Shown here: piece by piece, positions 8,397 through 15,983 of the stretch
Layout: every line of letters starts with the position of its first letter
Position numbering within the stretch: position 1 is the stretch's first letter
DNA from: Streptomyces katrae
GTDB lineage: Bacteria; Actinomycetota; Actinomycetes; Streptomycetales; Streptomycetaceae
Length of the DNA: 64,000 bases
NCBI RefSeq assembly: GCF_002028425.1
Contig: NZ_CP020042.1
Location: 7,043,560 to 7,107,559 of the forward strand
Direction: 5' to 3'
Translations under genes and position numbers: made by a program
The notes under the pieces: model-generated
What the model was told of the DNA's origin: nothing
Seen by the model: only the letters and a program-made list of their open reading frames with translations
Database searches by the model: none

Positions 8397-9017
8397 CTAC
8401 TCGAAGCGGGAGGTGTCGCCCGCACCCCTGCGGACGATCTCGGCCTCCCCGCTGGAGAAGTCGATGACGGTGGTCGGCCGGGTCCCGCAGTCCCCGGAGT
8501 CCACCACGGCGTCCACCACGTGGTCGAGCCGCTCCTTGATCTCCCAGCCCTGGGTCATCGGCTCGTCCTCGCCGGGCAGCAGCAGGGTGCTGGAGAGCAG
8601 CGGCTCACCCAGTTCCTCCAGCAGCGCCTGGGTCACCAGGTGCTCGGGGATCCGCACACCGACCGTCTTCTTCTTCGGGTGCTGCAACTGGCGCGGCACC
8701 TCCGAGGTGGCCTTGAGGATGAAGGTGTAGGGACCCGGGGTCGAGGCCTTGATCGCGCGGAACACGTCGTTGTCCACGTGCACGAACTGCCCCAGCTGCG
8801 CGAAGTTCTGGCACACGAGCGTGAAGTGGTGCTTGTCGTCGAGCTCGCGGATCTGCCGGATCCGCGCCAGGCCCTCCCGGTTGCCCAGCTGGCAGCCCAG
8901 CGCGAAACAGGAGTCCGTGGGATATGCGATGAGCGCGCCGGAGCGGATGCTGTCGGCCACGCCGCTGATGGTGCGCCGCTGAGGATTCTCGGGGTGCACG
9001 TCGAAGTACTTCGCCAT
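8397..9017 (-). CDS. YrdC/Sua5/YciO family threonylcarbamoyl-AMP synthase-like protein
   Basis: A 206-residue single-domain YrdC fold, which in the family makes threonylcarbamoyl-AMP for t6A modification of tRNA. Recognisable stretches are ALIAYPTDSCFALGCQL, KHHFTLVCQNF, GPYTFILKATSEVP and KKTVGVRIPEH. It is closer in length and sequence to the YciO subgroup, whose role is less certain, than to full-length Sua5. The start ATG is unambiguous. It is divergent from the L,D-transpeptidase gene over 170 bases. Confidence 0.85.
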   Translation of the reverse strand: MAKYFDVHPENPQRRTISGVADSIRSGALIAYPTDSCFALGCQLGNREGLARIRQIRELDDKHHFTLVCQNFAQLGQFVHVDNDVFRAIKASTPGPYTFILKATSEVPRQLQHPKKKTVGVRIPEHLVTQALLEELGEPLLSSTLLLPGEDEPMTQGWEIKERLDHVVDAVVDSGDCGTRPTTVIDFSSGEAEIVRRGAGDTSRFE

Positions 9018-9106
9018 CCGCCGAGCCTACGGGACGGGGACGGGGCCGTTCCGCTCCACCCGCCCCTGCTCCGTCCGGGTTCACTTGCGGTGCCCGTTCG
9101 GCCGCA

Positions 9107-9131
9107 GGACCGAGCGTACGATCATCGGTCC
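9107..9131. promoter_or_regulatory. Inverted repeat in the divergent YrdC / L,D-transpeptidase region
   Basis: Seven-base arms GGACCGA and TCGGTCC are separated by 11 bases, about 57 bases before the transpeptidase start. The geometry suits a dimeric regulator, but no regulator gene is adjacent. Confidence 0.35.
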
Positions 9132-9187
9132 GGCTTCCGGTCGCTTTGATGCTGCCATCCGGCACGCACGACAACTGGGAGGGCCGC

Positions 9188-10636
9188 GTGGCTATGTCGC
9201 GGACGAAGGCGTGGACCACGACGGCCGCGGTGACGGGGGCCCTGCTCGCCGTCGCCGCCGCACCCGGCCGCACCCCGGACGCCGACGCCCCGCGGGACAC
9301 CGGCGCGCCCGCCGCGCGGGACGCGGCCGTCACCCTCGTGGTCGGACGGGCCCTGGACGCCCGGGCCCTGGACCGCGGCCCCGCCCCCGCCGCCCGCTGG
9401 TGCGCCGCCCCCGCCTTCGCGAGCGGGCCGTGCGGCACGTGGCGGGAGCAGCGGGTACGGGCCACCGCCCACGGCACCGCGGACCTCCTGTGGAACCCGG
9501 CCCTCGGCAGCACCGGCACGCTCCCCACCGCCGCCGGCGGCCCGCTGGAGATCGCCCTCGCCCACGCCGAGGCGGGCCGCCTCACCGACGTGACCGTGCA
9601 CGACGGACACGGCCGCCTGCTCGCCGGGGAGGTCGCCCCGGACAGCGGTCGCTGGCACAACACCGAGCCCCTGCGCGCGGGGGAGGCCTACACCGTCCGG
9701 GTCGGGGCCCAGGACGGCGAGGGCCGCCCCGTCGGCGTGACCCTCGCCTTCCGCACCGCCCGCCCCGCCACCGAAGGGGGCCGCCTCACCGCCGAGTTCG
9801 GCCCCCGCCCCGGCACGTACGGGGCCGGGGAGATCGTCACCGCCGAACTCAGCCACCCCGTGCCCGCCGGCGCCCCCGAGCTCCGCGCCCGTGTGGAACA
9901 GGCCCTCCAGGTCACCTCCGAACCCCACGTCGAGGGCGCCTGGCACTGGGTCGACGACGCGACCCTGCACTTCCGGCCCCGCACCTACTGGCCCGCCCAC
10001 ACCGTCGTCCGCGTCCGCAGCGGACTCGACGGCGTCGCACTCGGCGACCTGGGATACGGGGGCCCCTCCGAGCCCCTGGAGTTCACCGTCGCCGACCGGA
10101 TCGAGGCCGTCACGGACTCCGCCGCCCACGAGATGACCGTGCGCCGCAACGGCCGCGTCATCCGCACCATCCCGGTCACCACCGGCAAGGCCGGCTTCCT
10201 CACCCGCAGCGGCATCAAGGTCGTCCTCGGCAAGGAGGCCAAGGTCCGCATGCGCGGCGACACCGTGGGGATCCAGAAGGGCACCAAGGAGTTCTACGAC
10301 CTGCCCGTCCTCTACGCGACCCGGGTCACCTGGAGCGGCGAGTACGTGCACGCCGCGCCCTGGTCGGTCGAGGCGCAGGGGGCGGAGAACGTCAGCCACG
10401 GCTGCACCGGCATGTCCACCGAGGACGCCGCCTGGTTCTACGAGACCGTCCGCGAGGGGGACATCGTCGAGGTGGTCAACAGCGGCGGCGACCGGATGTC
10501 CCCCTTCGACAACGGCTTCGGCGACTGGAACGTGGACTGGCGGACCTGGCTGGCCGGCAGCGCCCTGGCCCCCGCCTCCGCCCACCCCGCCCCCCGCATG
10601 GACGCCGCCGCCTCCCGGCTCGACCCGACGACATGA
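9188..10636 (+). CDS. L,D-transpeptidase (YkuD) with Ig-like domain
   Basis: A 482-residue exported cell-wall enzyme that makes 3-3 cross-links in peptidoglycan. A signal segment (TTAAVTGALLAVAAAP) is followed by an Ala-rich linker, Ig-like domains (about 90-290) and a C-terminal YkuD domain. The catalytic motif is SHGCTGM, where most family members have SHGCVRM; the Cys and His are present. GTG at 9188 was chosen over ATG 9146 because GGGAGG lies six bases upstream. I do not see a lipobox cysteine, unlike many actinobacterial homologues, so it may be secreted or signal-anchored. Confidence 0.9.
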   Translation: MAMSRTKAWTTTAAVTGALLAVAAAPGRTPDADAPRDTGAPAARDAAVTLVVGRALDARALDRGPAPAARWCAAPAFASGPCGTWREQRVRATAHGTADLLWNPALGSTGTLPTAAGGPLEIALAHAEAGRLTDVTVHDGHGRLLAGEVAPDSGRWHNTEPLRAGEAYTVRVGAQDGEGRPVGVTLAFRTARPATEGGRLTAEFGPRPGTYGAGEIVTAELSHPVPAGAPELRARVEQALQVTSEPHVEGAWHWVDDATLHFRPRTYWPAHTVVRVRSGLDGVALGDLGYGGPSEPLEFTVADRIEAVTDSAAHEMTVRRNGRVIRTIPVTTGKAGFLTRSGIKVVLGKEAKVRMRGDTVGIQKGTKEFYDLPVLYATRVTWSGEYVHAAPWSVEAQGAENVSHGCTGMSTEDAAWFYETVREGDIVEVVNSGGDRMSPFDNGFGDWNVDWRTWLAGSALAPASAHPAPRMDAAASRLDPTT

Positions 10637-10670
10637 CCCCACCCCCCTCGGCCCCCGGACGCCGCCGGCG

Positions 10671-11456
10671 TCAGACCGTCTTGACCATCCCGCCGTCGAC
10701 GACGTAGTCGGCGCCCGTGACGTTGCCGGCGACGCCGGACAGCAGGAAGACCACGACCGAGGCCACCTCGTGCGCCTCGGTCATCCGGCCGGTGGTGAGG
10801 CCGAAGTCCGCCGGGAGGCGCTCCAGGAGGACGGAGTGCGCGACCCCGGCCGCCTCGGCCACGAGCCCGCCGAAGTTCTCGGGGTCCTCCCAGATCGCGG
10901 TGCGGGTCGGACCGGGGGAGACGGTGTTGACGCGCACCCCCCGGGGCCCGAACTCCTCGGCGAGCGACTTGGTCACCGCGCCCAGTGCCGCCTTGGCCGC
11001 GCTGTAGGCGACCGGGCCGGTCGCGGGCAGGCGGGAACAGACGGAGGAGACGTTGACGACGGCGCCCCGGCGTTCGACGAGTCCCGGCAGGACGGCGCGG
11101 GTCAGCCGCACCGCGCTCATCAGGTTGAGGTCCAGGTACCGGGCCCACTGGGCGTCGTCGCTGTCCAGGAAGCCGGTGAGGCCGCCCTCCGGGTCGCCTC
11201 CGCCCACGTTGTTCACGAGCAGGTCGACGCCGCCCAGTTCGGCGTGCGCGGCCTCCGCGAGGGCGGCCACGCCGGCGGCGGTGCCGAGGTCGGCGGCGAC
11301 CCCGAGGGCACCGGAGGCGGCGAGTTCCGGCGTGACCGTACGGGCGGCGCCGACGACGCGCACCCCCTCCTCCACCAGCAGCCGCACCGTGGCGAGGCCT
11401 ATGCCGCGGCTCGCGCCGGTGACGACGGCGGTCTTGTCGTGCAGTCCGAGCTTCAT
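10671..11456 (-). CDS. SDR family oxidoreductase
   Basis: A 261-residue classical short-chain dehydrogenase/reductase: TGASRGIG cofactor motif near residue 11, NNVGG, a serine in NVSS, and YSAAK for the catalytic Tyr/Lys pair. A C-terminal GADYVVDGG closes the fold. ATG at 11456 follows GGGGAACCC. It lies directly downstream of a TetR gene on the same strand, separated by 81 bases with a small hairpin. The gene is probably the regulator's target; the substrate is unknown. A parallel TetR/SDR module is at 23412-24869. Confidence 0.85.
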   Translation of the reverse strand: MKLGLHDKTAVVTGASRGIGLATVRLLVEEGVRVVGAARTVTPELAASGALGVAADLGTAAGVAALAEAAHAELGGVDLLVNNVGGGDPEGGLTGFLDSDDAQWARYLDLNLMSAVRLTRAVLPGLVERRGAVVNVSSVCSRLPATGPVAYSAAKAALGAVTKSLAEEFGPRGVRVNTVSPGPTRTAIWEDPENFGGLVAEAAGVAHSVLLERLPADFGLTTGRMTEAHEVASVVVFLLSGVAGNVTGADYVVDGGMVKTV

Positions 11457-11506
11457 GGGTTCCCCAGTTCTTGAGCTACAGGTACAAAACATGGGCATGC
11501 CGGAGA

Positions 11507-11524
11507 CCGCCCCGTGCGGGGCGG
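11507..11524 (-). terminator. Small hairpin between TetR and SDR genes
   Basis: CCGCCCC and GGGGCGG form a 7-bp stem with a GTGC loop, just after the TetR stop. It could be a weak terminator or attenuator that separates TetR from SDR transcription. Confidence 0.4.
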
Positions 11525-11537
11525 GCGGGACGGGGTG

Positions 11538-12116
11538 TCAGAGCGAGTCGACGGTGGCCTCGACCACCAGGCAGAGGCGCTCGGGCCCCTCGGCGACGCG
11601 CGCCAGCAGCCGCAGCCCGACGGCCGTGCTCAGCAGCATGCTCCCCACGGCGCGGGCGTCGCGGTCCGGCGAGATCTCCCCGGAGCGCCGGCCCTCCTCG
11701 ACCAGCGCCCGCAGGGCCTCCTCCGTACGGTCGAACATCCGCCGCACCAGCTCGGAGGCCACTTCGTCGGCCCCTGCCAGCTCCGCGGCGGTGTTGACCG
11801 CCATGCAGCCGCGCCGGTCCGGATCGGTGAGGTCCATCTCGACGAGCATGCGCAGGGCGGCGCGCAGCCGCTCCTTCACGGGGCCGTCCCCGCCCAGCAG
11901 TTCGATCACCGCCAGTGCCTGGCTGTCGCGGTAGCGCCGCAGGGCCAGCTCGAACAGGGCGTGCTTGCTGCCGAAGGCGTGGTAGAGGCTCCCCTTGCCG
12001 ATGCCGAGCGCGTCGACCAGGTCCTGCGGGGTGGTGGCGGCGTAACCCTGCCGCCAGAACACCTGCATGGCCTGCTCGACGGCGGCTTCAGGATCGAACT
12101 GCTTCGGCCTTCCCAT
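11538..12116 (-). CDS. TetR/AcrR family regulator, paralogue of 23412
   Basis: A 192-residue regulator with an N-terminal HTH (LVDALGIGKGSLYHAFGSK) and a C-terminal ligand domain carrying GCMAVNTAAELA. It shares this layout with the TetR at 23412 (GCFVTNTAAELA), so the two are paralogues. The promoter runs into the start codon: TTGACC at 12148-12153 (minus strand), an 18-bp spacer, TTGAAT, then only seven bases to ATG. This implies a leaderless or nearly leaderless message. The -35 element overlaps the stop of the upstream glycosidase gene. The likely target is the SDR gene downstream. Confidence 0.9.
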   Translation of the reverse strand: MGRPKQFDPEAAVEQAMQVFWRQGYAATTPQDLVDALGIGKGSLYHAFGSKHALFELALRRYRDSQALAVIELLGGDGPVKERLRAALRMLVEMDLTDPDRRGCMAVNTAAELAGADEVASELVRRMFDRTEEALRALVEEGRRSGEISPDRDARAVGSMLLSTAVGLRLLARVAEGPERLCLVVEATVDSL

Positions 12117-12123
12117 GATCGTG

Positions 12124-12153
12124 ATTCAACACCATTGTGTACTCCTGGGTCAA
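12124..12153 (-). promoter_or_regulatory. Leaderless promoter of the first TetR gene
   Basis: On the minus strand, TTGACC (12153-12148), an 18-bp spacer and TTGAAT (12129-12124) are followed by seven bases and ATG at 12116. The predicted start point therefore falls at the start codon. The spacer contains the short palindrome ACACCATTGTGT, a possible operator. Confidence 0.5.
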
Positions 12154-14072
12154 CTACGGGCCCTGGGCGGCGTCTCCGCCCCCCTGCCCTCCTGCGCGCC
12201 GAGGGTCAGCAGCACCAGGGCGTCCGTCCAGCCCAGCGGCACGACGGCCTTCGGCAGGCCCTGGGCGTCCACCGTCTCCGGGAGTTCGCCCAGCAGGTTC
12301 CGCTGGGCCACCACCCAGTCGAGCACCGCGCCGCCCTTGGCGCGTTCGCCCGAGGCGGTCCAGGCCAGGGCGAAGAACGAGGTGCTCGCCGTCCAGGTGA
12401 TGTTCCCCCACGGGGTGCCGGGGTCGGGGTCGCTGCCCGGCACCAGCCCGCCGTTGGGGCGCCGCAGCTCCCGGTAGGTGTCGTCGAGGGCCCGGGGCAG
12501 GTCCGCGGGCGCCGTGTTGAACGGGGGCGCCATGAACGCCGCCGCGCTGTCGCGCCCGTGCAGCCCGTCGGCCGTACGCCCGTAGCCGAGCGGCGCGAAC
12601 CGCTTCGCGATACCCGCCTCCAGCCGGCCGGCGGCCTGCGCCCAGCGCCCGGCGTCCGCGTCCCGGCCCAGTTCCCGGGCGAGGCCGGCGGCGGCGTTCA
12701 GCCCGGCCAGCAGCGGGGCGGCGGTACCGATGTTCGCGGTCGTGGTGGGCAGTTCCCAGTAGTCGGGGGAAGCGGGCGGCAGCCCCTGCGCGTCCAGCGA
12801 GCCGGCGGTGAAGTCGGCCGCCTTCGCCAGCGCCGGGTACAGCGCCCGCAGCCGCTCGGCCCGGCCCGCCGCGGGCGCCGTCCGGTACCACTGCCAGGCC
12901 GCCCAGGGGACCCAGCCGTTGGCGTCCAGCTGCCACGGCCGGGAGTCGGGCGGCCCCGACCCGTCGAGGCGGGTCCGGGCCTCCCAGGTGCCGTCCGGCC
13001 GCTGGGTCGCGGCGTTGTAGCGCAGGATCCGGTACGCCTCCTCGGCATGGCCCGTGTGCGCGAACGCGGCCGCGGCGAAGGCCGAGTCCCGCGGCCAGGA
13101 GAAGTCCCAGAACGGGTACCAGGCCGCGGCGAAGGCCCCGTTGGGCCGCAGCAGCGCCCGCATCGACAGCAGCGCCCGCTCGGCGGCCTCGCGCCGGGCC
13201 CCCGCAGCGCCCGGGACCGTCCCCGAGGCCAGCCAGCGCCGGGACTCGGCGATCTGCGCCAGGGCCCCCGGGTCGTCCGCGGCGACGACCCGCGACTTCG
13301 ACGCGCCCGCCGGCAGGTAGCGCCACCGCCCGGACGGCAGCTCCAGCACGTTGCTGCCCGGCACGTAACGGGCGCCGACGGCGAAGGCCGGATCGACCGC
13401 CTCCACCGCCCCGCCCCCGTCGGCGAGCAGCCCCGCCGTACGGGCGGGCTTCAGGGAGGCGGGGACGTAACAGGGCTCCACCTCCCCGCACCGCTCCGGC
13501 CCCGACGGGTTCACGTAGAACGCGAACCGCCCCCCGCTCTCCCGCCAGCCGCCCTCGTCGTACCGGGAACCGGGGGCTCCCGCCGTGTCCCCGCGCGTGC
13601 CGTACCAGACCACCGGCTTGCCGTCGGCCGTCGTCGCCTGGGCGAACAGCCAGTAGCGGGTGCCCGGCCGCACGGAGGCCGACAGCGCCACCTCCACCCA
13701 GCCCGCGCCGGGCCCGCCCAGCGAAGCCAGGTCGACGGCGGCGTCCGCGACCGCGGACCCCGGGTCGTCCCGGACGGTCCGGACCTGCACCCGCACCCGT
13801 CCGGCCGCCGCCGAGCTGTTCAGGTACAGGCTCACCCGGTCCAGCCGGCCGGCCGCGGTGGTGAACTCCTGGGCCCCGGCGTTCCCGGCCCCGCCGATCC
13901 CGGCCAGGGCCGCCGCGTGCCCGGCCTGCCGGTCCGGCGCCGCCCGCCGGGCCTGGGCGGGGGGCCCGCCCGTAGCGGCCCTGGCAGTCGCGACGACCGC
14001 GCCGTCCGCCGCGTGCAGCAGTGTCGTGAGCAGGGCGGTGGCCGCCAGAACGGAACCGGATCGCATCATCAC
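12150..14072 (-). CDS. Secreted GH15-like glycoside hydrolase
   Basis: A 640-residue exported protein. After the signal segment (MRSGSVLAATALLTTLLHAADG) comes a beta-sandwich-like region (about 60-190) and then an (alpha/alpha)-barrel typical of glucoamylase/GH15-like enzymes. Marker stretches are FPFWDFSWPRDSAFAAAAF-like (13100 region), ANGWVPWAAWQWYR and LHGRDSAAAFMAPPFNTAP. The start is GTG-ATG-ATG in tandem; GTG at 14072 has the best spacing from GGAGG. The substrate (alpha-glucan or trehalose-like) cannot be read from motifs. It is divergent from the multicopper oxidase. Confidence 0.75.
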   Translation of the reverse strand: MMMRSGSVLAATALLTTLLHAADGAVVATARAATGGPPAQARRAAPDRQAGHAAALAGIGGAGNAGAQEFTTAAGRLDRVSLYLNSSAAAGRVRVQVRTVRDDPGSAVADAAVDLASLGGPGAGWVEVALSASVRPGTRYWLFAQATTADGKPVVWYGTRGDTAGAPGSRYDEGGWRESGGRFAFYVNPSGPERCGEVEPCYVPASLKPARTAGLLADGGGAVEAVDPAFAVGARYVPGSNVLELPSGRWRYLPAGASKSRVVAADDPGALAQIAESRRWLASGTVPGAAGARREAAERALLSMRALLRPNGAFAAAWYPFWDFSWPRDSAFAAAAFAHTGHAEEAYRILRYNAATQRPDGTWEARTRLDGSGPPDSRPWQLDANGWVPWAAWQWYRTAPAAGRAERLRALYPALAKAADFTAGSLDAQGLPPASPDYWELPTTTANIGTAAPLLAGLNAAAGLARELGRDADAGRWAQAAGRLEAGIAKRFAPLGYGRTADGLHGRDSAAAFMAPPFNTAPADLPRALDDTYRELRRPNGGLVPGSDPDPGTPWGNITWTASTSFFALAWTASGERAKGGAVLDWVVAQRNLLGELPETVDAQGLPKAVVPLGWTDALVLLTLGAQEGRGAETPPRARS

Positions 14073-14364
14073 GAAATTGCCTCCACAGTGACGAACCGTC
14101 AAAAAGCCTGGCAGGGCGCGTGGACGGCGCTATTCATCCAATATCCCCGGCCCGGGCGACACGTTGGTCCCGTATGCGCACACCACGCCCGGGACACTCC
14201 GCGAAGTCCCCCGTTCGGACGCACCTCTTCACCGGTCCTCCACAGCCGCACCAGCGGCGCACCACCGGCTTCGCGCACTCTCTCCTCGTCCACCACCGCA
14301 CATCAGTACGCCCACCAGTCCGACCGGCACGCGAGGCGCCGGGCCAGTACCCACCGGGGGAACA
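14073..14364. other. Divergent intergenic region, glycosidase / multicopper oxidase
   Basis: These 292 bases carry the promoters of both divergent genes. A relatively AT-rich patch (CTATTCATCCAATAT near 14129) is the only compositional feature. I see no clear operator, RNA or ORF with coding character here. Confidence 0.5.
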
Positions 14365-15834
14365 GTGATCACTCGACGGACCGCACTCAAGGCAGGCGTC
14401 GCGGCCACCAGCATCGTCGGTACCGGCGGCATGCTGCTGCCCGTCGTGAACGCCACCGCGAAGGAGCCCGCGCGCGCCGCCGCGGCCGAGCTCGACGCGG
14501 CCGGCATAGCCAAGTTCACGCAGAAGATGCCGCTGCCTCCGGTCCTCTCGCCCTACTTCTCCACCAGCACCACCAGCTACTACCGGATGACCCTCAAGGA
14601 GGCCACGAAGGAGATCGTGCCGGGGCTGAGCACCCCGCTGCGCACCTTCAACGGCTCCTTCCCCGGCCCGGTCATCAAGGCGGAGTCCAACCGCCGCGTG
14701 GTGATCAAGCAGACGAACAACCTCGCCGTCCCCACCTCGATCCACCTCCACGGAGCCCACGTCCCCCAGGACAGCGACGGCTCGCCGATGGACCTGATCC
14801 CGGCCGGCGGCGGCACCAAGACGTACACGTACCCCAACACCCAGCCGCACGCGAACCTGTGGTTCCACGACCACGCCCACCACATGGAGTCGGAGAACGT
14901 CTTCCGCGGCATGACGGGCACGTACATCCTCACCGACGACGTCGAGCGCCGGCTGCCGCTGCCCGCGGGCCAGTACGACGTGCCGATCTCGCTGCGCGAC
15001 GCGCGCTTCCTGGAGAGCGGTGAACTCGTCTACGCCATGGGCGACTTCATGAAGCGCAACGTGGTCCTCGCCAACGGCAAGGCCTGGCCGTACTTCGAGG
15101 TGGCCTCCCGCAAGTACCGCTTCCGCCTCACGAACACCTCCAACCAGCGCTTCTTCGACCTGTCCCTCGCCGACGACTCCGAGCTGGTGCAGATCGGCAC
15201 CGACGGCGGCCTGCTGCCGGCCCCGTACCGCACGAACGTCGTCAAGATCAGCCCCGGCGAGCGCGCCGACGTGGTCATCGACTTCTCCCGCTACCCGGTC
15301 GGCACCGTCATCGAGCTCCGCAACAAGGACATCGCCCCCTTCGAGTCGGCGGACGTCGTCGGCAAGGTGCTCCAGTTCCGCGTCACCCACACCGCCCCGG
15401 ACCACAGCTCCGTCCCGGAGACGCTGCGCACGCTGCCCCCGCTGGGCACGGCCACCGTCAACCGCGACTTCGACATGCACATGGACGAGGCCCCCGGCGG
15501 CAGCGCGTACATCAACGGCAAGACGTTCGACATGGACCGCATCGACACCGAGATCGCCTACGGTGCCACCGAGATCTGGACCGTGCACAACACCAACAAG
15601 CTCGCCCCGCACAACTTCCACATGCACCTGGTCCAGTTCCGGGTGCTGGAGCGCAACGGCCAGCCGGTCACCTCCGGCCCCGAGACCGGCCTCAAGGACA
15701 CCGTCCCGCTCAAGCCGGGCGAGACCGTCAAGCTCCAGGCCACCTTCACCGGCTACCGCGGCACCTACGTGTACCACTGCCACCTGTTCGACCACGGCGC
15801 GATGGGCATGATGGCCAATATGCGCATCTCCTGA
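14365..15834 (+). CDS. TAT-exported multicopper oxidase
   Basis: A 489-residue three-domain laccase-type oxidase of the CotA / bilirubin oxidase / phenoxazinone-synthase group. It couples one-electron substrate oxidation to reduction of oxygen to water. The copper motifs are complete: HLHGAH from 127, WFHDHAHH from 166, HNFHMHL from 416, and HCHLFDH at 471-477 with Met482 as type-1 axial ligand. The N-terminus has a twin-arginine signal (TRRTALKAGVAATS). GTG at 14365 follows ACCGGGGGAACA. A strong terminator follows the stop, so it is probably monocistronic. Confidence 0.93.
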   Translation: MITRRTALKAGVAATSIVGTGGMLLPVVNATAKEPARAAAAELDAAGIAKFTQKMPLPPVLSPYFSTSTTSYYRMTLKEATKEIVPGLSTPLRTFNGSFPGPVIKAESNRRVVIKQTNNLAVPTSIHLHGAHVPQDSDGSPMDLIPAGGGTKTYTYPNTQPHANLWFHDHAHHMESENVFRGMTGTYILTDDVERRLPLPAGQYDVPISLRDARFLESGELVYAMGDFMKRNVVLANGKAWPYFEVASRKYRFRLTNTSNQRFFDLSLADDSELVQIGTDGGLLPAPYRTNVVKISPGERADVVIDFSRYPVGTVIELRNKDIAPFESADVVGKVLQFRVTHTAPDHSSVPETLRTLPPLGTATVNRDFDMHMDEAPGGSAYINGKTFDMDRIDTEIAYGATEIWTVHNTNKLAPHNFHMHLVQFRVLERNGQPVTSGPETGLKDTVPLKPGETVKLQATFTGYRGTYVYHCHLFDHGAMGMMANMRIS

Positions 15835-15855
15835 CGCCCTCCGCGCCGCATATCC

Positions 15856-15887
15856 TCACCCCGGCGGACGCGGGCCCGCCGGGGTGA
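15856..15887 (+). terminator. Terminator after multicopper oxidase
   Basis: A perfect 12-bp stem (TCACCCCGGCGG and complement) with an 8-base loop, 22 bases after the oxidase stop and before the amidohydrolase gene. Confidence 0.75.
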
Positions 15888-15983
15888 GCCCGTTCCCGGG
15901 CCCGTTGCCCGGGCGGGGTCCCCGTCGTTCGGCAGGCCGACGGGACCGGAGGGCGGGACCGGGGACGCGGAGGGGCGGCCGGG

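Noticed and set aside
12250..12280. GGCAGGCCCTGGG as another copy of the MITE end
   Set aside because: It lies inside the coding sequence of the glycosidase and matches only about ten bases.
11514..15023. An 1169-codon plus-strand frame
   Set aside because: It runs antisense through TetR and the glycosidase and out of frame through the oxidase. The composition is Gly/Arg/Pro without motifs.
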